From Rickettsiales bacterium (GTDB lineage Bacteria > Pseudomonadota > Alphaproteobacteria > Rs-D84): 64,000 bases of DNA. The position numbers and the translations under genes are program-made. Positions 41,421-50,481 of this stretch are shown here, piece after piece. The DNA is taken from assembly GCA_031260805.1 (NCBI GenBank), contig JAISKV010000001.1, forward strand, positions 84,978 to 148,977. The letters run 5' to 3'. The notes beneath the pieces are model-generated. The model was not told the origin of the DNA. It made no database searches and was given only the letters and a program-made list of their open reading frames with translations. How positions within the stretch are numbered: the first letter of the stretch is position 1; every line of letters starts with the position of its first letter.

Positions 41421-42638
41421 TTATTTTTTCTCAAATTTTCTGGCGCGGTCCGTCAGTTGCGCGTGCATGTCAAAGTTGCTGGCGCGGCCCAGATCCACGA
41501 TGTAATCCAGATATTCCAGATAGTCAAAGCCGAAATCTTTTTCATCAAAGATAAAATTATTGTCCTTGAAAAACTGGCGCGTGAACGGCGTGTCGCCGAC
41601 CATGTGCGGGCAGAAATTCTGCTGCGTCGTGCTGTATTTCCAGACATCGCGCGATGCGGAGATGTAAGTGGCGTTGATTTTCTTTAATTGATTCAGCGCG
41701 CATTGCCGGCCGTTTCCTTCCATATGTCCGCGCTCGAACACCAGCAGTTCCGCGCCGTCCCTCATAAACATTGAAAAGTGCAGCAGCGTTCCCTGGACGC
41801 ATGCCAGGCTGTCCGCATCCATGACGACGCGGATTTGATCTGCAAACGACATTGTTTCCGGATAGATGACAGTGTACCCGTTTTTCGCAAAAATTCCTTC
41901 CAGCGATTTTTCGCCGAAAGTCATGATGCCTGCTTTCAGCCGGGTGCGCGACAGGTAAACTTTTTTTATCGGAAACTTTGGCTTGCCCCCCCCCGCGCGG
42001 ACTTTGTCAACGATGCGGTTGTAAATGTCGCGCATCAGCGGATGGACATAGTGCGTCTTGCCGGGAAACCGATTCGCAAAGTTATAAAACTGCGCCGGCT
42101 GGATCACAAAAACAGTGTCAAAAGAAACAGGCTTGTGTATGAACAGGATTCTGTCCAGCGGGATTCCGAACAGCGCGACGATATTTGCGAATTTCCGCGC
42201 GGCTTCCGTTTCCAATAAAAACGCGATTTTTTTATCCCTATACTTTTCATCCAGCAGCGGCCACAGGTACGACAAGACATCGGTCAGAATATGTCCGAAA
42301 TGATTCGGCATTGATCCGCAGTAAATCACATCTTCGCCCATGTGCGGAATTTTTCCGCCGTTGTCGCCAACCTGCTTGTCCAGCGTCGCGCGGTCCGGCG
42401 ACACCAGCAGCGTTCCGCGCGTGATGAATACCGATTCGGCGACTAGCTGCTTGTTTGCGTCAAACACGCCGCCGGCCGCGGTTTCGTTCTGCTTTAATAC
42501 CGCATAAGGTGCGATGATGCCCTTTGGCACAGCCTTTATTTCCAATGGCTCGGTCCGGATATAATCAATGATTGCGTTTTTATCAAACCATTCGCGCATG
42601 TCCGGATTGTATTTGTAAAAGTCTTTTGGCAATTGCAT
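41421..42638 (-). CDS. Glycosyltransferase family 61 (DUF563-like); contains a G9 tract
   Basis: NHFGHILTDVLSYLWPL; KKVYLSRTRLKAG; SFADQIRVVMDADSLACVQGTLLHFSMFM. Confidence 0.85.
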   Translation of the reverse strand: MQLPKDFYKYNPDMREWFDKNAIIDYIRTEPLEIKAVPKGIIAPYAVLKQNETAAGGVFDANKQLVAESVFITRGTLLVSPDRATLDKQVGDNGGKIPHMGEDVIYCGSMPNHFGHILTDVLSYLWPLLDEKYRDKKIAFLLETEAARKFANIVALFGIPLDRILFIHKPVSFDTVFVIQPAQFYNFANRFPGKTHYVHPLMRDIYNRIVDKVRAGGGKPKFPIKKVYLSRTRLKAGIMTFGEKSLEGIFAKNGYTVIYPETMSFADQIRVVMDADSLACVQGTLLHFSMFMRDGAELLVFERGHMEGNGRQCALNQLKKINATYISASRDVWKYSTTQQNFCPHMVGDTPFTRQFFKDNNFIFDEKDFGFDYLEYLDYIVDLGRASNFDMHAQLTDRARKFEKK

Positions 42639-42654
42639 TTTCTTGCTCCTGTAC

Positions 42655-43389
42655 CTACATCTTAAAATCTTCGCCCAGATAAACCTGGCGGACCATTTTG
42701 TCCGTCACGATTTCAGGCGTTGTTCCGTGCTTTAATATTTTCCCGTCGTGCAAGACATAACTGCGGTCGGTAATGCCCAGCGTTTCCCGGACATTGTGAT
42801 CCGTGATGACCACGCCCAGCCCCCGGTTCTTTAACTGCGACACCAGCGTCCGTATGTCGTTCACGGCAATCGGATCAATTCCGGCAAACGGCTCGTCCAG
42901 CAGAATGAATTTCGGATCCGTCGCCAATGCGCGCGCGATTTCGGTGCGTCGCCGCTCGCCCCCGGACAGCGCGGTCGCGGGGCTGTGCCGCAGGTGCGAT
43001 ATTGAAAATTCGTTCAGCAATTCGTCCAGTTTTCGTTCCCGCTTTTTTCGCGATGGTTCAACCACTTCCAGAATCGCCATGATGTTCTGTGCGACGGAGA
43101 GCCCTTGGAATATGGAATTTTCCTGGGGCAGGTATCCGATGCCCAACGCCGCCCGCTTGTAGAAAGGCAGCCGCGTGATGTCCTGGGAATTAAGCATTAT
43201 TTGTCCGCCGCCCGCCATGATTTGCCCGGTTATGCAATAAAAAGCGGTCGTCTTGCCGGCGCCGTTCGGCCCCAGCAGCCCGACAGATTCGCCCTGGGCC
43301 ACGGTCAGCGAGATGTCGCGCAGTATCTGCCGGCGGCCGTACGCCTTGGACAAATGATTGATGGTCAGCGTGCTGGCATTGTGTTTCAT
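42655..43389 (-). CDS. lptB: LPS export ABC transporter ATP-binding protein
   Basis: LLGPNGAGKTTAFYCITG; YLPQENSIFQGLSVAQNI; ALSGGERRRTEIARALA; LLDEPFAGIDPIA. Confidence 0.96.
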   Translation of the reverse strand: MKHNASTLTINHLSKAYGRRQILRDISLTVAQGESVGLLGPNGAGKTTAFYCITGQIMAGGGQIMLNSQDITRLPFYKRAALGIGYLPQENSIFQGLSVAQNIMAILEVVEPSRKKRERKLDELLNEFSISHLRHSPATALSGGERRRTEIARALATDPKFILLDEPFAGIDPIAVNDIRTLVSQLKNRGLGVVITDHNVRETLGITDRSYVLHDGKILKHGTTPEIVTDKMVRQVYLGEDFKM

Positions 43390-43901
43390 AACTGAATCTC
43401 CATGCTGTTCGTTCTGATTTTGTCGCCGTTGCTGGAATCTATGCGGACATCGCCGACCAAGTATACTTTTTTTGTCGCGGTGTTCATTGTTCCGCCATTC
43501 GCGCGAATATTGTCTGTTATTTTTTGATTTCCGGCGACGCGGACGATGCGCGCGGTCAGTCCGACAAAATTTATAACGCTGTCGCTGTCATAATTTTTTG
43601 TCGCGGACCGGGCGCGGATATGCACAGGATTTTTGTTTTGATCCAAGCCCGAAAATTCCGCGTCAGTCATCTGGAATTGATTCTGAACAATGCTGGGCAG
43701 ATTGTCCAGCGACAGTGGCGTCCACAGCATGTTTTTAACGAAAAAAGGACTGGCGGCCAGCAGCGTGAAAAACACCAGCCCCCAGCCTGTGAAAATGAAT
43801 TGCCACAGCCGCTGCAAACGCCGGTGCCGGTTCAGGATAAGCAAAGAACGCGAACTTTTCGCCATAAATCGCAGTCTAGCCCACAAAACGCTCGTTTTCA
43901 A
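43386..43901 (-). CDS. lptC: LPS export ABC transporter periplasmic protein LptC
   Basis: N-terminal TM, LptC-like region, 4-nt overlap with lptB. Confidence 0.8.
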   Translation of the reverse strand: MKTSVLWARLRFMAKSSRSLLILNRHRRLQRLWQFIFTGWGLVFFTLLAASPFFVKNMLWTPLSLDNLPSIVQNQFQMTDAEFSGLDQNKNPVHIRARSATKNYDSDSVINFVGLTARIVRVAGNQKITDNIRANGGTMNTATKKVYLVGDVRIDSSNGDKIRTNSMEIQL

Positions 43902-44012
43902 GGATAAAGTGCAGATGAAAGTGGAAAGGTGAAGGTGCAGGTGAATGTGATGGCCTGCACCTTCACCTACACTTTCACTTTGCGCTTTCCCACTTTTATG
44001 GTATAATTAGCG

Positions 44013-44831
44013 GTGAGAGAGCATCTGTTGAAAAAATATTTATTCTTGTTTCTTTATTCTTTTTTCCTTTGCGCGTCCGCGCAGGCTGCCGTCACTATCA
44101 AAAAGGCCGAAGCCGTTCAAGAGCAAAAATCCAGCGGCGGATCTGCAACCGATTTTCTGGGGACCGCAATAAACCTGGGTACCGGCATTATTGCGATGAA
44201 CAAGGATATGAAAGCGGTCAGCGCAGAATGCTATCCGACCGCGCCCGATATAACTTTTATTGAAAACACGATGAAGGAATACGCAAAAACCGGCGCGCAG
44301 GACAAATCTGGCATTTACGGGCGGCTGTCGCCGCGAACCCAATGCGTGACCAGCAATGGATATGGCGCGTATGTGGCTGAATATGGAAAAACGGCGGGCG
44401 CGCGTCCATGCTTTAATTTCTTTTCCGGATCCGGTGATAAAGATATGGTTTGGGATGGGTATCCGCGTGTGGGCACCGGGGTTATTTGTCCCAAGGGCGG
44501 CACGGATTGCGAGGCGCGCGACCAGGAAAAAATAACAGACGCGTACGAGATTTTTAATCTGATTGAATTTGGCCCCGGCGATTACAAAACCGGCGAATTG
44601 ACCCAGGCTACCAAATTGCTGGAAAAAGTGGAAGTTTGCAGCGATGCCAAAATTTCCGAAAAAAAGCGGCAAATGTGGATGGGCATGCTGAATACGACAA
44701 TATCAAATATCGGCGCGAAACAGAGCAGCGGCGATGTTATGCAAACAGTGCAGTCTGTCGTTGGCGGTGGCGGCGGTGTGAATAGTTTGGGTGGCGTTGC
44801 CAGCATGATACCGGGAATTTTTGGGAAATAA
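44013..44831 (+). CDS. Secreted hypothetical protein
   Basis: Signal peptide KKYLFLFLYSFFLCASAQA; tataat at 44002-44007 just before the GTG start. Confidence 0.7.
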   Translation: MREHLLKKYLFLFLYSFFLCASAQAAVTIKKAEAVQEQKSSGGSATDFLGTAINLGTGIIAMNKDMKAVSAECYPTAPDITFIENTMKEYAKTGAQDKSGIYGRLSPRTQCVTSNGYGAYVAEYGKTAGARPCFNFFSGSGDKDMVWDGYPRVGTGVICPKGGTDCEARDQEKITDAYEIFNLIEFGPGDYKTGELTQATKLLEKVEVCSDAKISEKKRQMWMGMLNTTISNIGAKQSSGDVMQTVQSVVGGGGGVNSLGGVASMIPGIFGK

Positions 44832-44840
44832 TGTGGCGCC

Positions 44841-45050
44841 AGGTTCCCCTCCCTTGGAGGGGTGGCCGCAGGCCGGGGTGGTTTACAGGGCAGTGAAAAA
44901 GTGAATAGTGAAAGTAGTGAAAAAAGTTAAATTTTGTCGTCGCGCTTTGCGCGACACATTCACTTCTTTCACTTTTTTAGTTTTTTCACTTAACTTTTGT
45001 AAACCACCCCGCCGCTGATGCGGCACCCCTCCATGGGAGGGGAACTGGCC
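44841..45050. repeat. Family C elements (two half-copies flanking a spacer)
   Basis: gttcccctcccttggaggggtgg...ggggtggtttaca...tgtaaaccaccccg...cacccctccatgggaggggaac. Confidence 0.85.
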
Positions 45051-45117
45051 ATGCAACTTACTAACTACCAAAAGGACGCGCAGCGTCCGTACCAACTGCC
45101 AACTACCAACTACTATC

Positions 45118-46179
45118 ATGAAAAAAATACTCTTTAATCTTACCCCTGACGAATTGACAGAATTTGTTGCTGGCATGGGCCAGCCAAAGTTTCGCGCGAA
45201 ACAAATAACCGAGTGGCTGGATCGCGGCGCGCCGGACTTTTCCGTCATGAAAAATCTGCCGGAACAATTGCGCGAACAATTGGCCGGTGTTGCCGAGACT
45301 CTGCCGCTGACCATCGCGGACCGCCTGGACAGCGCGGATGGCGAAACGACCAAGTTTTTATTGCGTCTGGCCGATGGCGAATTGATTGAATCGGTGCTGA
45401 TGCGCACGAACTATGGAAATTCCGTCTGCGTGTCGTCCCAGGTCGGCTGCGCGATGGGGTGCAGATTTTGCGCCAGCACTCTGCTGGGGCTGCGGCGAAA
45501 CCTGACAACCGCGGAAATGGCGGCCCAAGTCTTGATTGCGCAATGGACGCTGCGGGCAGGGCGGTTTGACATCGCGGCGAACGGCGACCGCAACAATGGC
45601 GATGTGTCGCATGTCGTGATTATGGGCACGGGCGAGCCTTTGCAGAATACGGAAAATTCAATAGCGTTCATGGAATTCCTGCATGAAAAATTAAATATTT
45701 CATGGCGGAAAATCACAATATCCACATGCGGATTGGTGCCGGGGATAGAGCAGTTGACGCAGTGGGGGCGGCCTGTGAATCTGGCGATTTCGCTTCACGC
45801 GCCGACAGATGAATTGCGCCGGAAAATCATGCCGATTGCGGACCGGCACACGATTGTCCAGGTTCTGGATGCCGCATTTGCAAACGCAGGCGCACACAAC
45901 CGGCAACTGATGATAGAATATATTTTACTGGGCGGATTCAATGATTCCGTCGCCCAGGCGGATGAATTGGCGGACCTGCTGCGCGGGCGCGAAGTCATGG
46001 TGAATCTGATTCCATGGAACGCGGTCGGCGAGCGGGATTGGACGGCCCCCAGCGGCAATGCGATTCATCGGTTTAACGACGCGCTGATTAAAAAGGGAAT
46101 CAACAGCCGCATCCGCCGGGAACGCGGCGCGGATATCGCATCGGCCTGCGGCCAGTTGCGCGCGCAAAGGATTTCTTGA
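45118..46179 (+). CDS. rlmN: 23S rRNA (adenine-2503-C2)-methyltransferase
   Basis: CVSSQVGCAMGCRFCASTLLGLRRNLTTAEM; MGTGEPLQN; LAISLHAP. Confidence 0.95.
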   Translation: MKKILFNLTPDELTEFVAGMGQPKFRAKQITEWLDRGAPDFSVMKNLPEQLREQLAGVAETLPLTIADRLDSADGETTKFLLRLADGELIESVLMRTNYGNSVCVSSQVGCAMGCRFCASTLLGLRRNLTTAEMAAQVLIAQWTLRAGRFDIAANGDRNNGDVSHVVIMGTGEPLQNTENSIAFMEFLHEKLNISWRKITISTCGLVPGIEQLTQWGRPVNLAISLHAPTDELRRKIMPIADRHTIVQVLDAAFANAGAHNRQLMIEYILLGGFNDSVAQADELADLLRGREVMVNLIPWNAVGERDWTAPSGNAIHRFNDALIKKGINSRIRRERGADIASACGQLRAQRIS

Positions 46180-46224
46180 AATTGCGGATGTTTTGCGATA
46201 GAATCAGGCAAAAGGAGAATTATC

Positions 46225-46524
46225 ATGGAAATGAATGAATTAATGATGCGCGCGCGCGAAATGCAAACCAAAGTCGGCGAAGCCCAGGAATTGCTGGCCA
46301 GTTCATCGGTCAAGGGAATTTCCGGCGCTGGTCTGGTGATTGTGGAATTGTCTGGCAAATATGATTTGTTGAAATTAACATTGTCGCCGGAATTGCTGAA
46401 ACAGTCTTTGGTGGAAATTACGGACTTGATTTCATTGGCGTTCAAGGATGCCAAGGAAAAAGCGGACGCGCTGATTGATAAAGTGATGGGCGCCGCAACC
46501 GAAGGCATGCCGATACCGGAATAA
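46225..46524 (+). CDS. YbaB/EbfC-family nucleoid-associated protein
   Basis: MNELMMRAREMQTKVGEAQELLASSSVKG...VIVELSGKYDLLKLTLSPELL. Confidence 0.88.
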   Translation: MEMNELMMRAREMQTKVGEAQELLASSSVKGISGAGLVIVELSGKYDLLKLTLSPELLKQSLVEITDLISLAFKDAKEKADALIDKVMGAATEGMPIPE

Positions 46525-46552
46525 TAAAAAACGCGCGCAGCGCGTTTTTTAT
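46525..46552 (+). terminator. Rho-independent terminator
   Basis: aaaaaacgcgcgcagcgcgtttttt. Confidence 0.8.
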
Positions 46553-46669
46553 AAAATTATTAGTTATTAATTGTTAGTTATTATACTTTTGTTTGTGGTG
46601 GCCAGTTGGAGTGGCCGCAGCCCGGGGTGGTTTACAGGATTTAATTAAGAATTATTAATTCATAATTGT

Positions 46670-46822
46670 ACAACTACCCCGTCCGCCTGCGGCGTCCACC
46701 CCTTCGCTAGGTGAAGGGGAATTCGTTGGCCTGCGCATTTATGATTGAAACGAAGTTGAGGCAAATCCCCTTCGCTGGCGAAGGGGTGGATTGCGCATCA
46801 GCGCAAGACGGGGTAGTGGTAA
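46670..46822. repeat. Family B MITE-like element
   Basis: acaactaccccgtccgcc...gaaggggaatt...gaaacgaagttgaggcaaatccccttcgctggcgaaggggtgg...gacggggtagtggta. Confidence 0.8.
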
Positions 46823-46837
46823 AAACAATGTAATTTT

Positions 46838-47137
46838 TTATTCTCTATCGCACAGGGACTGTCCGGGCTGGGGCGTATTCGCGTTCCAGTAATTCATGAC
46901 GCCGTCCCATTCCGCCCGCGTGATGCAGCCATCATTGTCCGGGTCCAAACACGCTATGTCTGCGATATATCCGTTTTTGACATCCTGATTCAGGCAGCCG
47001 TTTTTATCAAAAATATATTCAATCGGCATGTGCTCGTCGCCGGATTCATCTTGTGTGCGGATTGTCCGCATGACCAAGGCCGCAACAAATCCGATAATAA
47101 TTATAACGATAGCGAAAAAAATAATTTTCTTTTTCAT
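46838..47137 (-). CDS. Membrane-anchored EF-hand protein
   Basis: N-terminal TM; DPDNDGCITRAEW matches an EF-hand loop. Confidence 0.75.
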   Translation of the reverse strand: MKKKIIFFAIVIIIIGFVAALVMRTIRTQDESGDEHMPIEYIFDKNGCLNQDVKNGYIADIACLDPDNDGCITRAEWDGVMNYWNANTPQPGQSLCDRE

Positions 47138-47392
47138 GATGAATCTCTTCCTGGGGCTTGGCTGATTTCTTAAATTTTCTGCTTTGCAAAAAATTAACGA
47201 AAATTGGCGGGAGATAATTCACAAGTTCCTAACCAGTGATTTCTCCACTTTTGAGAGTTTAACACGCAAGATACAGGGGTTCAAGAAAAAACTAAATTCT
47301 TACAATTTCATATTGATAAAACAATTTAATTTTGTATACTAGAAGCAACAAAGTAAACTTTGTAAAACCAAACTAAAAGGAAGGGGGTAATT

Positions 47393-48310
47393 ATGAAAAA
47401 AATTGTAATGACTTCACTTGTCGCCGTGTTTGCCGCAAGTGCTGCGAATGCGGGGGTGGGCGTGCTGGATGCAAACTATCGCGTTGGCGCGAACCAGTTT
47501 TCGGCTGGCGTGAATTTGGAATTGTATAAAACGGGATTAGCCAGAGATAAAGACGAAGTGCAGACTTATTCAAGTTTCGGCGGCGGTTCGTTTGTGAATT
47601 GGTCTGCTGAACCGATTGCATACGGCATTACCAAAGAATTGGCGGTGTCATTGAAACCCGCAAACGGCGCATTGGGTGCGGGCGTTGATTACCGCGTTTA
47701 CAACAGCAATGCTATTGCGGTTGATGTTTTGGTTGACGGCGCTTTATCTTTGACAAAATTTATTGATAAATACAATGAGACTAAATTTCCGGTTGGTCAA
47801 AATTCTGTATCCGGCGGTCTGAAATTGTCTGGCGCACTTGATAAATTGGCGTATAAAGTCCAAGGCGCATACAAATACAATTTTGAACAAGATATTACTG
47901 TTTTTGACGATAATTATACCTTGGCCGCATCAAATGTAATTTCATTGTCCGCGCAAGTTCAATATCAAGTCGTCGATAAATGGGCGGTCGCATTATTTGG
48001 CGGATATGATATAACATCGTACCCAGGCGAAAATAAGGTTGAACTTACGGCTGTAAATGCAATTACTGGCATCTTGTCTGGCTTCGTTTTTATTAAAGAT
48101 GCTGGCAGTGCAAAAGATGTGAAATTTAATACCGGATATATTGCTTTGGGCGGAATATACACATTATCTGACAATGCGCAGATTATGCCGTATGTTTTGT
48201 ATCAACTGAATACAGATATTTATGTTGATGGCAAAAAAGAGTATCTGGGTAACAAAAAAGACTCCGATGCGTCCATCACACTCGGCGCGAAATTTGGAAT
48301 CCAGTTCTAA
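47393..48310 (+). CDS. Outer-membrane beta-barrel protein
   Basis: Signal peptide KKIVMTSLVAVFAASAANA; alternating strands; C-terminal LGAKFGIQF. Confidence 0.8.
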   Translation: MKKIVMTSLVAVFAASAANAGVGVLDANYRVGANQFSAGVNLELYKTGLARDKDEVQTYSSFGGGSFVNWSAEPIAYGITKELAVSLKPANGALGAGVDYRVYNSNAIAVDVLVDGALSLTKFIDKYNETKFPVGQNSVSGGLKLSGALDKLAYKVQGAYKYNFEQDITVFDDNYTLAASNVISLSAQVQYQVVDKWAVALFGGYDITSYPGENKVELTAVNAITGILSGFVFIKDAGSAKDVKFNTGYIALGGIYTLSDNAQIMPYVLYQLNTDIYVDGKKEYLGNKKDSDASITLGAKFGIQF

Positions 48311-48322
48311 ATTTCCACTTGT

Positions 48323-48355
48323 CAAAAAAATCCCGCTTTCGCGGGATTTTTTTTG
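48323..48355 (+). terminator. Rho-independent terminator
   Basis: aaaaaaatcccgctttcgcgggattttttt. Confidence 0.85.
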
Positions 48356-48477
48356 AGAGTTCGGAACCAGAGGCAAAACGGCAATTTTTAAGAATAATAA
48401 TACTGAACAACTTCCGAACCTATCCAGCCCGTCTTCGCATGCCTATGGCATGTCAAAAGGCAATCTTCGTATAAAAT

Positions 48478-48553
48478 TGGTGGATGTTGAGGGACTCGAA
48501 CCCCCGACCTGCTGGATGTAAACCAGACGCTCTACCAACTGAGCTAAACATCC
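48478..48553 (-). tRNA. tRNA-Val (UAC)
   Basis: Reverse complement GGATGTTTAGCTCAGTTGGTAGAGCGTCTGGTTTACATCCAGCAGGTCGGGGGTTCGAGTCCCTCAACATCCACCA; encoded CCA. Confidence 0.93.
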
Positions 48554-48891
48554 TTTGATGCACCGGATTATACAATTAGCGGAATAATTTTGCAAATTAT
48601 AATTTGTTGATATTTATTTTGCTCTGTTAAACAATTTTTACTTTATCATCCCCTGTCGTCATCCCCGCCCAGTCGTCATTCCCGCGCAGGCGGGAATCCA
48701 CTGTTAGCGATAAAAGAAGTTAGGTATTATTAACAAATGAATAAGTTTTGAGTTTGTTAACAATGGATCCCCGCCTGCGCGGGGATGACGACTGGGGTGT
48801 TGTTCGGCGCGCGGGATGACGATGGGGTGGTGGTTCAGTGTGCGGGAATGACGACTGTTAAAAAAGTGATAAAAAAGTATAACAGAGCGTA

Positions 48892-49734
48892 TTATTTTAC
48901 ACACGATTTATAGCCGGCCGGCCGCATGCTGATTGGCAATTTATCGTTTAGTTCGCACGCATCATTAATGATTTCTTCAATATCATCAAAAATTTTATGC
49001 ACATCTGTATAGTTTTTGGTATTCAATTTTTTGGCTGCTTCAATATCATTTACCAAACTGTCTCGTTTTAATAAAAGTTCATCTTTTATGCCTGCTTCAT
49101 CTTCATAATATTGTTTAATAACTTCATTAAAACGGTTATATGAATCGGTATTTTCATTTATTTTGGCGGATGCCTTGTCCAGATTATCATAAAGCGCGTC
49201 GGCACTGTTAAACACAATATTATAACGATCAAACAGAGAATTATTTTGCTGTTCCAGGATTTCGTTGTTCATTGCCAGAACATCGGCAGGACACAGGGCT
49301 CCATATTTGCCTAGATCAGCGTTTTTCTGTTTCAGCGCGGCACATTGCGCCACACGATTGCGGGTTGTGTTAATGTTTTTCTGCAAACCCTGCAACAACT
49401 GCCCGCCATTACGATAATTATCATAAATTATGCTATAATTTTCATTATTAAGCATATGGGTTGTGACGACCAGATTATCATAAGCCCGTATTATAATCGC
49501 GATATTATATATGTCTTTATCATTATCCCCCAAGACATCCGTGTCCTTGTATCTCTCATACGAAGCGGGTGTCGTATAACGCGAAACATCTGTTATTGTC
49601 ATATTGTTGAAATCAGAAATACTGACAGTGTCGTCGGCACGCGCAACCGGTAAAATTAAAAGATAAAAGATAAAAGATAAAAATATTTTCTTCATAATGT
49701 TTTGTTTTGTATGAATTGCGGGCGGGGCCCGCAA
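48892..49734 (-). CDS. Secreted hypothetical protein
   Basis: Signal peptide MKKIFLSFIFYLLILPVARA, same as in 49761-50468 (start at internal ATG). Confidence 0.7.
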   Translation of the reverse strand: MRAPPAIHTKQNIMKKIFLSFIFYLLILPVARADDTVSISDFNNMTITDVSRYTTPASYERYKDTDVLGDNDKDIYNIAIIIRAYDNLVVTTHMLNNENYSIIYDNYRNGGQLLQGLQKNINTTRNRVAQCAALKQKNADLGKYGALCPADVLAMNNEILEQQNNSLFDRYNIVFNSADALYDNLDKASAKINENTDSYNRFNEVIKQYYEDEAGIKDELLLKRDSLVNDIEAAKKLNTKNYTDVHKIFDDIEEIINDACELNDKLPISMRPAGYKSCVK

Positions 49735-49760
49735 TGACGATTGGCGGCGCCATGGTTTAT

Positions 49761-50468
49761 TTATGCCAGATTCAGAAAATCTTTCAATACTGCATCCGGA
49801 CGATCAATATTTTGGTTGATTTCCAGATTAGAATCAACAATCGGGGCAGCGGATTGCGCTGTATCGCCGCAGTATGCGGCCAGGTCGGGTTTTATCGTAT
49901 CTTCGCTGACGCCGTCTATTAATCCATTTGTGCAACCCAATGATTGTGAAGCAGAGTTATTTTGCAGTTCGCAATTAATCGCGCCGTGTCCGCCAACACA
50001 ATATTTGGCGAGCAATGCCCCCCCCTGATCCAAGGTGTTGGTAAATTCGGCAGACCGCTTGTTAATTTGTCCCCGTTCTGTTTCAGTCAAAGCGGCGGAT
50101 ACGGGTTGCTGTGTATTGGTCTGGACTGGTGTGTGGGCAACCGTGGTGGTGGTTGGCGTTGTGGCGACCCCTTTTTTCCGGGCATCGTACGCATTGTCAA
50201 TCTGCTTTAATTCAGCGCAGAATGTTTTATTGTTATCTTTGCCAGCGCCTTCGTTATCGCAGGTATCCTTGGTCAACAGGTCTTTTGCACCGCCGCCAAC
50301 AGTCTTGGCAGCATTGCTAATCGCGCCGCCGGCTGTTTTGGCCGCGCCGCCAAGTCCCGACATAGCCCGTTGAATCAGGTTTGGTTTTTGGGCTGGCGTG
50401 GTGTCTTCGGCACGCGCAACCGGTAAAATTAAAAGATAAAAGATAAAAGATAAAAATATTTTCTTCAT
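49761..50468 (-). CDS. Secreted hypothetical protein; contains a G8 tract
   Basis: Signal peptide MKKIFLSFIFYLLILPVARA. Confidence 0.7.
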   Translation of the reverse strand: MKKIFLSFIFYLLILPVARAEDTTPAQKPNLIQRAMSGLGGAAKTAGGAISNAAKTVGGGAKDLLTKDTCDNEGAGKDNNKTFCAELKQIDNAYDARKKGVATTPTTTTVAHTPVQTNTQQPVSAALTETERGQINKRSAEFTNTLDQGGALLAKYCVGGHGAINCELQNNSASQSLGCTNGLIDGVSEDTIKPDLAAYCGDTAQSAAPIVDSNLEINQNIDRPDAVLKDFLNLA

Positions 50469-50481
50469 AATGTTTTGTTTT

